From the NCBI RefSeq assembly GCF_007018905.1, contig NZ_CP041402.1, forward strand, positions 3,212,001 to 3,276,000: a stretch of DNA of 64,000 bases, in the 5' to 3' direction. Under the pieces are notes generated by a model that searched no databases, was not told the origin of the DNA, and was given only the letters and a program-made list of their open reading frames with translations. Source of the DNA: Tardiphaga sp. vice304 (GTDB taxonomy: Bacteria; Pseudomonadota; Alphaproteobacteria; Rhizobiales; Xanthobacteraceae). This document shows, piece after piece, positions 35,472 through 45,100 of the stretch. The translations under genes and the position numbers were made by a program. The stretch's first letter is position 1, and the number at the start of each line of letters is the position of its first letter.

Positions 35472-36341
35472 ATGCGCCTCGTCACGTTCCTTCATAACGG
35501 CCATCAGGCCGTCGGCATCGCCGATGAGATGCTCACGCAGGTTTCGCCGCTGCCAGCCGAAATCGCGCCGGACATGCTGACCCTGATCGCCAATTACGAT
35601 CGCCTGAAGGACGGGCTGGCCGCTGCCGCAGGCGCGCCGCTGCCGATCGCCGGGTTGCAGCTCCTCGCGCCGATCCCGCGTCCGTCGCGAAACGTGTTCT
35701 GCGTCGGCAAGAACTATCACGAACACGCCAAGGAATTCGCCGGCTCCGGCTTCGACTCCTCGGCCAAGGAAGTGGTGCCGGAAGCGCCGGTGATCTTCAC
35801 CAAGCCGTCGAGTACCGTGATCGGGCCGGGCGCGTCGATCCCGAACTATCTGGATCCGACCGACAGCACCGACTACGAGGGCGAGCTGACCGTGATCATC
35901 GGTCGCGGCGGCCGCGGCATCACCAAGCAGGATGCCCTGGCGCATGTGTTCGGCTACACGATCATCAACGACGTCACCGCGCGCACGCTGCAGCACAAGC
36001 ACCGGCAGTGGTTCATCGGCAAGGGCATCGACGGGTTCTGTCCGATGGGACCGGCTATTCTGACGGCCGATGAAATGCCGGACCCGACCAAGATGCAGCT
36101 CAAGACCTACGTCAACGGCGAACTGCGCCAGGATGCGTCGGTCGCCGATCTGATCTTCGACATTCCGACGCTGATCGAGTGTATCTCGTCCGTGATTACC
36201 TTGGAGCCCGGCGATCTGTTGGCCACCGGCACGCCGGCCGGCGTCGGCCTCGGCTTCAAGCCGCCGCGCTTCCTCAAGAAGGGCGACGTGGTGGCCATTG
36301 ACGTCAGCGGCATCGGCAGACTGGAAAATCCGGTCGGCTGA
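35472..36341 (+). CDS. Fumarylacetoacetate hydrolase family protein
   Basis: A 289-aa FAH-family enzyme, a metal-dependent group that hydrolyses or decarboxylates beta-diketo or 2-oxo acids in aromatic and carboxylic acid breakdown. Signature segments are present: FCVGKNYHEHAKEF, VIFTKPSSTVIGPG, the metal-binding acidic DSTDYEGELTVIIG, and TGTPAGVGLGF near the C-terminus. A GGAGAG ribosome site precedes the ATG. It lies between the divergent regulator and a Bug-type binding protein, suggesting a small unit for uptake and breakdown of a carboxylic acid. The exact substrate is unknown. Confidence 0.9.
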   Translation: MRLVTFLHNGHQAVGIADEMLTQVSPLPAEIAPDMLTLIANYDRLKDGLAAAAGAPLPIAGLQLLAPIPRPSRNVFCVGKNYHEHAKEFAGSGFDSSAKEVVPEAPVIFTKPSSTVIGPGASIPNYLDPTDSTDYEGELTVIIGRGGRGITKQDALAHVFGYTIINDVTARTLQHKHRQWFIGKGIDGFCPMGPAILTADEMPDPTKMQLKTYVNGELRQDASVADLIFDIPTLIECISSVITLEPGDLLATGTPAGVGLGFKPPRFLKKGDVVAIDVSGIGRLENPVG

Positions 36342-36473
36342 ACGAGCTATCAACATGCGGTGGCGTCCTTCGCCACCGCATGCTGCGATACACGATACAA
36401 GGCGGTCAAATCGTCGGTCCTTGAGACGGCGGCCCATCGATGGCGCCGCACAAAACACATTGGGAGACATCAC

Positions 36474-37454
36474 ATGAAACGTCGCGACTTCATCGCGGGC
36501 CTTGGCGGCCTTTCGGCTCTCGCCGTGACCGGCCAGAGCGCCCGCGCGCAGGACGCCTGGCCGACCCGCAACATGACCATGATCGTGCCGTTTCCGGCCG
36601 GCGGGCAGGCCGACATCGCGGCGCGTCCGATCGCCCAGTACATGCAAAAGGTGCTCGGCAAGCCGGTCATCATCGATAACCGCTCTGGCGCCGGCGGCTC
36701 GCTCGGCAATGCGACCGCAGCACGCGCGCAGCCCGACGGCCACACCATGCTGATGACGCTGTCGTCGCTCGCCGTGCTGCCGGAAGCCGACCGCATCTAT
36801 GAGCGTCCCGTCGCTTATGAAGTCGATCAGCTGCAGCCGATCGCGCGCGTGCTCGCCGATCCGACGCTGTTCGCCGTGCCGGCCAGCGCGCCGTGGAAGA
36901 CCATTGCGGACTTCGTCGCCGACGCCAAAGCGCGGCCCGGTGCCATCGCCTATGGCTCGTCCGGCCCGTTCGGCACGCTGCATGTCTCGATGGAAATGTT
37001 CGCGATCGCCGCCGACATCAAGCTGCTGCACGTTCCCTACCGTGGTGCTTCGCCGGCGATCAGCGATCTCCTGGGCGGCCAGATCCAGGCGCTGGCCTCC
37101 GCGCCGGGCACGCTGAAGCAGCATGTCGATGCCGGCACGCTGCGCGTTCTCGCCAATTTCGGCGGCGAGCGCCTGGCCGCCTTCCCGAACGTGCCGACGT
37201 TCAAGGAACTGGGCTACTCCGATGTCGAGTTCTACATCTGGGCCGGCCTGTTCGTGCCGAAGGGTGTCCCGCAGCCGGTGGTGACAAAGCTGCGCGAAAC
37301 GATGAAGTCCGCGATGAGCGATCCGGAAGTGACCCGGACGTTCGAGGCCGCCGGCAATATGCCGGCCTATCAGGACGCCGACGCCTTCGCGCAATTCGTC
37401 GCCAAGGACAGCGCGCGCCTGGTCGCGGTAGCCAAGAAGATCGGCAAGGTCTGA
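36474..37454 (+). CDS. Tripartite tricarboxylate transporter substrate-binding protein (Bug family)
   Basis: A 326-aa periplasmic binding protein of the TctC/Bug family, which bind carboxylates and amides. Signal peptide with twin arginines (MKRRDFIAGLGGLSALAVTG), then the family motif IVPFPAGGQADIAARPIA, DNRSGAGGSLGNATAARAQP and VPYRGASPAISDLLGGQI. A GGGAGAC site lies just before ATG 36474; an earlier open frame from 36360 lacks the signal. No tctA/tctB membrane genes are nearby, so like many Bug proteins it is an orphan that must use a partner encoded elsewhere or act as a sensor. Confidence 0.92.
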   Translation: MKRRDFIAGLGGLSALAVTGQSARAQDAWPTRNMTMIVPFPAGGQADIAARPIAQYMQKVLGKPVIIDNRSGAGGSLGNATAARAQPDGHTMLMTLSSLAVLPEADRIYERPVAYEVDQLQPIARVLADPTLFAVPASAPWKTIADFVADAKARPGAIAYGSSGPFGTLHVSMEMFAIAADIKLLHVPYRGASPAISDLLGGQIQALASAPGTLKQHVDAGTLRVLANFGGERLAAFPNVPTFKELGYSDVEFYIWAGLFVPKGVPQPVVTKLRETMKSAMSDPEVTRTFEAAGNMPAYQDADAFAQFVAKDSARLVAVAKKIGKV

Positions 37455-37464
37455 GCTACGATTC

Positions 37465-39612
37465 CTAACCGCAGGGACGGCGCCACGCCGACAGCCACGC
37501 CGTAAACCGGCCGCTGTCGCGCGTGCCGCCGTGCCAGGCGGCGGTGACCGCGCCGTCGCAGGCGACCATCATCACGACATCGAGTCCGGCCGAGCGGCGC
37601 AGCGTGTCCACCGCCTGTTGCGGCGTCTGCGCGATGGGTCCTGCGACATTGAACGAGGTGTTGACCGAAAGTTCGACGCCGATGTGGCGGCCGAGCGCTT
37701 TCAGGATGGCGTAGGTCAGGGGGTCGTCGTCGGCGCGGACGATCTGGATACGGCCGGTGCCGTCGGCGTGGATCACGGCCGGAATTTTTATCCGGGCTTG
37801 CGGCTTCGATTGCGCGGTCAGGACCATGTAATTATAGGCGTTGTAATCAGCGTCAGCGGCGCCTTCCAGCAGCTCGAAATATTCCTGCGCCGCCTCAAGC
37901 GTCGCCATCGGCGCCAAAGGGCGGATCGCCTCGCGAAATTTTACCCGCGCATTCAGCCGCTCGCGCGTCGCGGGATCGCAGGGGTTGGCGAGGATCGAAC
38001 GATGGCCGAGCGCGCGCGGGCCGGTCTCCGCCGCGCTCTGGTACAACGCGACGATGCCGCTTTGCGCGATGATAAAAGCGATCAAATCAGCCACGGCATC
38101 GATGCCCTCGGGCGTCGAGATCGAGCCGACCGGCGTCGAGGCGATGTCGTCGCTCTTCAGCGCCTCCGCGATGTCATCCGCGGCCGGCGCGTCGCCGCCA
38201 TAGAACGCATGCGTGATCGGTGCTCCGCGCGGCGCGCCGAGCAGATGCGCGAACACCCAGGCGGCGCCGATGGTGACGCCGGGATCGCCGGGTACGGGCG
38301 GCACCCACAGATGCAGTTTCGAGCGGCGGCCTTGCGCCTGCGCGAACCACGTCTCGTCGAAATGCTGCAACAGCCGCATGTTGCCGAGCGCATTCAGCGC
38401 CACGCCGCCGGTCAGGACCAGCCGGCGTGCCCCGGTGGTGCGCAGCAGGTGATCGACGATATGGATCAGCGCATCCTCGAACACCAGTTGCGTCGCGGCC
38501 GCCTTGTCGAGGCGGTCCTGCGTATCGGCGCGGTGCGCGATGTCCTCGACGCGCAGCACCGCGTCGGGATTCCACAATTGATCGGGCTTCAGCGGTTGAC
38601 CTAGAAGGTCGATCAAAGGCTGCTTGTAGGGATGTTCGAACGGGTCGCAGTACCAGTTGCCCATCGCGCGGTTGAGCCGCACTTCGCCGTTCACGGCAAA
38701 TTCCAGCACCTCGCGCAAGCGCGGGTAATACCGATTGCTGGCGCGGTTCATGTCGCCCCAGGCGGCGGCGCCCATGTAGCGGCCTTCGCAGGACAGCCAG
38801 GTCCAGCCGCCCTGCGTCGAGGCGATCACGCTGTAGAACGCGCCGAGGGAGTCGAACACGCTGTCATTGCAGAACAGTTTTTGCATCGCGCCTGACTGCG
38901 CGACATAGGTCGATACCGAGCCGAGGTCGCCGGTGCCATCCAGCACCGCGATCGCCACCGGCTCGTTGTCGGGGAAGGGCGAGGCTGCGAAGGAAAACCA
39001 GGCGTGGTTGTCGTGATGCGGCATCATCAGAAGCGGCACGCGGGCGGGCAGGCCGAACTGCTTGCGCAACAGTTTTGGCGTGCGCGTCATCTGCTCGAAG
39101 CGCCTCGCATCGAAGCTGACGGAATTCTGCGTGCGCAGCAGTTTCAGGCTCTCTGGGAATTCCTCGATCACGCTACGCAGCAGAGAGCCGATCAGGTCGG
39201 GATAGTCCCAGCTCGTCAGCCACGCATCGATATCGCCGACGTCGCGGCCGATCGTCCGCAGCGTGGCACGCATCGCATCCAGCGCGCCGCGCGGATATTG
39301 CGTGGTGTGCTTGTCGCCGGAGAAGCGTTCTTCTTCATTGTTGACGATCAGCCGCGGCCCGCGCGCCTGCGTCACTTCGACCAGGGCGACGCCGGAATTA
39401 TGCGTGCCGGGCAGGCCGAGGCCGGCGAGATACACCGTCTCGCCGCGTGCAAGCTTGGCGCGGATTGCCTGGATGCGGTCTGCCGTGAAACGGGAATCAT
39501 TGGCGTGAAACCCGGCCAGTGCCATCAGCCAGGTCGTGACGCGGCGGGTCGCTCGGAAGCCGAAGCGGCCGAGGCGTGGATATTTCGGGCCGATGCGTCG
39601 GGGAGAGCTCAA
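37465..39612 (-). CDS. NodU/CmcH-family carbamoyltransferase
   Basis: A 715-aa O-carbamoyltransferase-like protein. The N-terminal Kae1-like domain holds LGLPGTHNSGVALVEV, MMPHHDNHAWFSFA and LDGTGDLGSVSTY, which bind the metal and carbamoyl-adenylate; the C-terminal domain has ETGPRALGHRSILANP and VNTSFNVAGPI, both strongly conserved. NodU carbamoylates Nod factors and relatives modify antibiotics; no nod or biosynthetic genes are adjacent, so the acceptor is unknown. The start is a TTG at 39612 with GAGG before it; the first in-frame ATG is at 39525. It converges with the Bug-type gene after a 10-bp gap. Confidence 0.88.
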   Translation of the reverse strand: MSSPRRIGPKYPRLGRFGFRATRRVTTWLMALAGFHANDSRFTADRIQAIRAKLARGETVYLAGLGLPGTHNSGVALVEVTQARGPRLIVNNEEERFSGDKHTTQYPRGALDAMRATLRTIGRDVGDIDAWLTSWDYPDLIGSLLRSVIEEFPESLKLLRTQNSVSFDARRFEQMTRTPKLLRKQFGLPARVPLLMMPHHDNHAWFSFAASPFPDNEPVAIAVLDGTGDLGSVSTYVAQSGAMQKLFCNDSVFDSLGAFYSVIASTQGGWTWLSCEGRYMGAAAWGDMNRASNRYYPRLREVLEFAVNGEVRLNRAMGNWYCDPFEHPYKQPLIDLLGQPLKPDQLWNPDAVLRVEDIAHRADTQDRLDKAAATQLVFEDALIHIVDHLLRTTGARRLVLTGGVALNALGNMRLLQHFDETWFAQAQGRRSKLHLWVPPVPGDPGVTIGAAWVFAHLLGAPRGAPITHAFYGGDAPAADDIAEALKSDDIASTPVGSISTPEGIDAVADLIAFIIAQSGIVALYQSAAETGPRALGHRSILANPCDPATRERLNARVKFREAIRPLAPMATLEAAQEYFELLEGAADADYNAYNYMVLTAQSKPQARIKIPAVIHADGTGRIQIVRADDDPLTYAILKALGRHIGVELSVNTSFNVAGPIAQTPQQAVDTLRRSAGLDVVMMVACDGAVTAAWHGGTRDSGRFTAWLSAWRRPCG

Positions 39613-39678
39613 GAGGCAGCCTCGGGTTTCACTGCCGCTTCAATCACACTCGGGGCGGGGCAACAATGCCCGGCATCC

Positions 39679-41010
39679 CTAGCCCGCACCGAGCCGTGCA
39701 CCCGCGCGCAGGAATTTCTGCGGGTCGACGGCTTCGCCCTCGATGCGGGTTTCGTAGTGCAGGTGCGAGCCGGTGGAGCGGCCGGTCGAACCGGCGAGGC
39801 CGATCACCTGGCCGATCTTGACGACGTCGCCGACCCGGACGTTGATCTCCGACAAATGGCCGTAGCGGGTGGCGAGGCCGTTGCCATGGTCGAGCTCGAT
39901 CATCTTGCCATATCCTCCCGCATAGGCCGCCGAGGTCACGCGGCCGTTGGCGGTGGCGCGGATCGGATCGCCGGTCGCGGCGCGGAAGTCGAGGCCGGTA
40001 TGCATCGCCGGGCGGCCGAGGAACGGATCGGAGCGCACGCCGAAGGTCGAGGTGTATTCGATTTCCCCGACCACCGGCTTGCGATAGGGCACCAGCGCCA
40101 TGGTGCGGTTCAGTTTGTCGAGCTGCGCGCGCGTCGTATAGGTGCGAACGAGCTGGCGCTCGAACGGGCCGGCGTCGGCGGTCAGCTTGACGGGAACGTA
40201 GGGGCCGCCCATTGGCGCGCGGGGTGCTGCGGCTTCGAGCTGCGCCATGTTGAGGCCGAGCTCGCTGACGACGCCGCGCATCCGGTTGACCTTGGCGTTC
40301 ATCGTTTCTTCCGCCACGCTCAGGGTCGATAATTGCTTGCTCTCGACTTGGTCGAGCGAGGCCTGCAATTTTGTAATGACGGTATCGACGCCCTGGATCT
40401 TGGCGAAGTGGCCGGGCATCACGGCGTTGAGGATGCGGGTGCCGAGCCGCGCCTGGCGGTCCGGCGGCGCCGTTGGCGTGACGGTTGTATTGATCGGCGA
40501 CGGCTTCGGCGTGCCGGATGATGCGGGGGGCTTGCCGATCGAACCGGTCGCCAGATTATCGGGGATCGCGCTCAGCATGGCGGCGCGGTTTTCCAGCACG
40601 GCCTGGCGGCGGGTGACTTCGGCGAGTTTCTGGTCGAACTGTTCCTGGTCGAGCATCTGCCGGCTGGTCGAGCGATCGACCTTGGCACGCAGCTCGGAAA
40701 TGCGGTCCTCATAGGCGTATTGCATTTCGGCCTGCCGGGCGATCAGCTTGGTCAGCACGTCGTCGCGGAACGCGAAATAGGTCGCGGTCGCCGCCGACCA
40801 GGCGCCCAGCACGGTCACGGTGCCGACCACGATCCAGAACACCACGGGGCCGATCCGGAACTGCTTGCCGGCATGCGCGATCGTATAGTCGCCCTGGCGG
40901 GCCGGCTGCGCCGGGGCCTTGGCCGGGCCGGTCCGACGCGCTTGCGCCCGGTGGTGATCATGGGCGTGGTGCTGTGGATATTCGGCGTGGTGCGCGGTGC
41001 GGTTCGACAT
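39679..41010 (-). CDS. M23-family membrane-anchored metallopeptidase
   Basis: A 443-aa LytM-type peptidase or divisome factor. A His-rich basic cytoplasmic tail (residues 1-50) leads to one membrane helix (about 54-78), a coiled coil (about 90-140), a linker, and the C-terminal M23 domain with zinc ligands in HTGLDFRAATG and SHLHYETRIEG plus GYGKMIELDHGNGLATRYGH. All ligands are present, so it should be active on peptidoglycan cross-links. The ATG at 41010 has GGGAG six bases upstream. Confidence 0.92.
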   Translation of the reverse strand: MSNRTAHHAEYPQHHAHDHHRAQARRTGPAKAPAQPARQGDYTIAHAGKQFRIGPVVFWIVVGTVTVLGAWSAATATYFAFRDDVLTKLIARQAEMQYAYEDRISELRAKVDRSTSRQMLDQEQFDQKLAEVTRRQAVLENRAAMLSAIPDNLATGSIGKPPASSGTPKPSPINTTVTPTAPPDRQARLGTRILNAVMPGHFAKIQGVDTVITKLQASLDQVESKQLSTLSVAEETMNAKVNRMRGVVSELGLNMAQLEAAAPRAPMGGPYVPVKLTADAGPFERQLVRTYTTRAQLDKLNRTMALVPYRKPVVGEIEYTSTFGVRSDPFLGRPAMHTGLDFRAATGDPIRATANGRVTSAAYAGGYGKMIELDHGNGLATRYGHLSEINVRVGDVVKIGQVIGLAGSTGRSTGSHLHYETRIEGEAVDPQKFLRAGARLGAG

Positions 41011-41105
41011 CAGTACTCCCGGCGCCGGCCAGGAAATACGCTCTGGCCGGCTCAATTACCGGGGGATTTGACCCTCTCATGGTTAATTTTGAGCAAAGGG
41101 ATCCG

Positions 41106-41906
41106 CTAAATTTGACGGGCCTGCTCGAGTACCGCGTCAGCATGTCCATCGACTTTCACACCGCGCCAGATTCGCGCCACGCGGCCGTCGCTGCCGATCA
41201 AAACCGTGGTGCGAAGCACGCCTTCGAACACCTTGCCATACATCGATTTCTCGCCCCACGCGCCGTAGGCCTTGAGCATCGACTGGGTCTCGTCGGACAA
41301 CAGCGGCGTCGTCAGATCGTGCTTGTCGCGAAACGATTCCTGCGCCTTCAAGGGATCGGCGGAAACGCCGAGCACCATTGTGTCAGCGGCCTTGAAATCA
41401 CGGCCGAGGCGGGTGAAATCGATCGCCTCCTTGGTGCAGCCTGGCGTATTGGCGCGCGGATAGAAGAAGATCACCAGTTTCTGCCCGGCAAAGTCGGCGA
41501 GTGAAACGGTGGCGCCGCCGTCGCGCGGCAGGTTGAATCCCGGAGCCAGACTGCCTTCGGCGGCGAGCGCCGGCGCCTGATCGAGCTTTGCCTTCGCCGG
41601 CTTCGGTGCGGCGACGGCTTTGGCCGCCGGCGCCGGCTTGCGGGCCTTCGCGGCGGCAACGGCCTTCGGAGCCTTGGCAGCCGGTTTCGCTTTCGCTGCA
41701 ACCTTGGCAACCGCCGTGGCGGCGGGCTTCACGGGCTGGGCAACGGTCTTCTTTGCCCGCGCCTTCGCTACCGGCTTGGCTACCACCGGTTTGGCAACCT
41801 TCTTGGCAGCCGGCTTCGCGGCGCTTTTGGCGGCTGGCCTGGCCGCGCTCTTGGCCGCGCTCTCGGTCGAGGCTTTGGAGGAATTCTCGCGCGATTTCTT
41901 GGACAT
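41106..41906 (-). CDS. bcp: BCP-type peroxiredoxin with histone-H1-like tail
   Basis: A 266-aa thiol peroxidase. Residues 1 to about 112 are a Lys/Ala/Pro-rich repeat tail (SAAKSAARPAAKSAAKPAAK and similar words) like bacterial histone-H1-like proteins; residues 113-266 are a BCP-type peroxiredoxin with FFYPRANTPGCTKEAIDF holding the peroxidatic Cys. The second Cys usual five residues later in BCP is absent, and no other Cys occurs, so it would be a 1-Cys enzyme. AGGAAGG lies just before the ATG at 41906. The tail could bind DNA or polyanions and place peroxide defence at the nucleoid; this is inference. Confidence 0.9.
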   Translation of the reverse strand: MSKKSRENSSKASTESAAKSAARPAAKSAAKPAAKKVAKPVVAKPVAKARAKKTVAQPVKPAATAVAKVAAKAKPAAKAPKAVAAAKARKPAPAAKAVAAPKPAKAKLDQAPALAAEGSLAPGFNLPRDGGATVSLADFAGQKLVIFFYPRANTPGCTKEAIDFTRLGRDFKAADTMVLGVSADPLKAQESFRDKHDLTTPLLSDETQSMLKAYGAWGEKSMYGKVFEGVLRTTVLIGSDGRVARIWRGVKVDGHADAVLEQARQI

Positions 41907-42188
41907 ACGCCTTCCTTTCGTCGCTTTCAGCGGATCAGTGTGATGAATATTAGAAGTGCTTTGCGCTGCCGGGTAAATCCGCCGCGGTGCAAATGATCTG
42001 CCCCCGGAGTATGGTTACAAAGGATTCGACGCAACACCCGATCCCGTGTGCCTGAACGCGGCGCCACGACCTGAACGTCATGACTAACCCGCGAATGAGC
42101 CGCATTGCCGGAACAGGGGCCATCGAGCGATCGATGCGCAGATGCCCGGAGCGATCATTCTCATCATCAGCGCCTGCACCGAGAGGCA

Positions 42189-45100
42189 ATGCCAAGTAAC
42201 AAGCCGCCCCAAGCGACAATTCCGCACGCCGGTCAGCAGTCTCCGCAATGGAACGATTCCGATTGGGATCAGCTCCATCAAGAGGTTGGCAATCATCGCG
42301 CGCGCCGGCTGCTGTCCAATCCGGACACCGGGCACGGCGTAGAGCCACCGCGTCGCGGCGGCTGGCTGAAGCGGACACTCGGGGTGCTGCTCCTGCTGCT
42401 GGTCGTCGTGGCCGGCGGCTTCGGCGCGCTGTGGTGGCGGCTCGGCGCCGGGCCGATCAATTTCGACATGGCGACACCGTGGCTGGCTGACGCGATCCAG
42501 GACAATATCGGCGAGGGTAACACCGTCGAGGTTGGCGGCACCCAGATCGAGCGGTCCGGCCGGATCCGGATCGCGGTACGGATCCGCGACATCGTGGTGC
42601 GCGACCGCGATCACGCCATCGTCGCCAGTGCCCCTAAGGCCGAAGTCAAATTGTCGGTGCCTGCGATGCTGATGGGCCGGCTGCGCGCCGAAAGCCTCAA
42701 CCTCGTCGATGCCGTGCTCGCGGTCCGCATCATGCCGGACGGTGAGGTCACCGTTTCCACCGGCGACAATGCGCGCCCGCTGGCGACCGGCGTGGCGACG
42801 CCGCGGGTCGCGCCGCCGGTCATTCCGCCGACCATCCCGGTGCCGTCCGGCCCGTCGCTGTCGCTGCCGCCGGGTCAGGTCGCCCCCCTGGTCCAGGCGC
42901 TGCCTACCCCGCCGGTTCCGGCGGCCGAGAAACCGTCGCCCAGCGGCCTCCTCGCCGGGCTGGAGTGGCTCGACAGCCTCAGCCTGACCGGACTGGACGG
43001 CCAGAACCTCAACGAGATCGGCCTCAAGAACGGCACGCTGGTGATCGACGACCAGCAGCGCGGCAACACCTCGACCTTCAACAACATCACGCTGAACCTG
43101 CGCCGCCCGCATACGGGCGGCGTGGCGATGAGTTTTGGCGAGGCTGGCAAGACGCCGTGGTCGTTCGGCGTCGTGGTCGGTGCGCCGTCTAACGGCGTGC
43201 GCTCGGTCGAGATCAAAGCAGACAGGGTTCCGACCCGGAACATCCTGCTGGCCTTGCGCATGAAGGACCTGACCTACAGCGCCGACCTGCCGCTGACCGG
43301 CGAGTTGAAGGGCGAACTTGGCCGCGACGGCCTGCCGACCTATTTCCGCGGCAAGATCGTCGCCGGCGCCGGCCCGATCATCGACAATGATACGCCCGAT
43401 TATCCGATGCTGATCGATTCCGCCGAGGTCAATCTCGAATGGGATTCCGGCCGCCGCGTGCTGCTGGCACCGTTCAAGGTGGTTGCCGGTCCGAACCGCG
43501 TGACGCTCTTGGCGCATGTCGAGCCGCCCAACGACGCCGTGCCGAACTGGCAGGCCGGCTTGAGCGGCGGCACCATCGTGCTGCCCGGCACCGGCAATGA
43601 AGCGCCGCTGATCTTCAACCGGATCGATATCGGGCTGCGTTTCGATACCGACAACAAGCGGGTTTTGCTGACGCAGGCCAATATAAGCAATGGCGAGATC
43701 GGGATCGCCGGTTCCGGCGCGGTCGATTACGCCGGCGAGCCGCGGCTGGTGCTCGGGCTTGCCGGCACGCCGATGTCGGCGTCTGCCTTGAAGCGGATGT
43801 GGCCGATCCTGGTGACCCCGGAAGTCCGAGAATGGGTGATCGAGCGGATCGAGCGCGGCTCGGTGCAGCGGCTCGACATCGCGCTCAACTCGCCGGTACG
43901 CAATTTGTCGCGAAGAGGCCCGCCGATCCCCGATGACGGCCTCAGCGTCACCATCCTCGCCAATGGCGTGACGCTGCGCCCGGTCGATGACCTGCCGCTG
44001 ATCCGCGACGCCGACCTCAAGGCCCGCATCACCGGCCGCACCGCCACGGTGACGATCGGGCAGGCCGGTGTCGATACGCCCGCGGGGCGCAAGCTCAATC
44101 TCACCGACGTCGTGTTCGAGGTGCCGGACATGGTGCCGAAGCCTATGCCGGCGCGGGTCAAGTTCAGGGTCGAGGGGCCGGTGCCTGCGGTAGCGGAAAT
44201 CCTGGCCTCCGACCGCCTTAGCGACGTCACCGGCAACACGCTCGATCCCAACGCCACCAAGGGCAATGCCTCGGCGTTCGTCACCATGGGCATGCCGATC
44301 AAGGGCGAACTGACCAAGGCCGACACCACCTATACGATCAATGCCGACCTCAAGGATTTCGCCGGCGACAAGCTGGTGATGGGCCAGAAGCTGGAAGCCA
44401 ACGCCCTGAAGATTACCGCCAACAACCAGGGCTATCAGGTCAAGGGCGACGTCCGGATCAACGGCCAGCCCGCCGCGCTGGACTACCGCAAGCCGACTGA
44501 CGGCGATGCCGACGTGCGGCTGCAGGCCACGCTCGACGACGCCAGCCGCGCCCGGCTGGGCTTCGATCTCGGCCCCGCCGTCAGCGGCTCGTTGCCGCTC
44601 AAGCTGGCGGGCCGGATCGGGTCCGGAGACCGCGAGAGCAAGTTCGGCATCGAGGCCGATCTGACGCCGATGAAGATCGACAACATCCTCCCGGGCTGGA
44701 CCAAGCAGCCGGGCAAGGCCGGCCGCGCGGTGTTCAACGTGGTGCAGAAGGGCCAATCGACCAGGCTCGAGGACATCGTGGTCGACGGCTCCGGCGCCTC
44801 GATCAGGGGCGCGGTCGAGGTCGACCAGAGCGGCGATCTGGTCAGCGCCAACTTCCCGACCTTCTCGCCGTCGGAAGGCGACAAGACCTCGCTGAAGGCC
44901 GATCGCAGTCAGGACGGCACGCTCAAGGTGGTGATGCGCGGCGACGTGTTTGATGGCCGCGGCTTCCTGAAGTCGGTGATCTCCGGCAAGGAGACCGACC
45001 CCAAGAACAAGACCAAGGCGATCGATTTCGACATCGACGTCAAGCTGGGGGCGGTCGCGGGCTTCTACGGCGAGGCCATCCGCAGCCTCGACGTCAAGAT

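Noticed and set aside
42084..44756. An 890-residue minus-strand frame opposite the AsmA-like gene
   Set aside because: Composition is that of an antisense shadow (Arg, Ala, Gly, His), while the plus strand encodes a coherent protein with a membrane anchor and family patterns.
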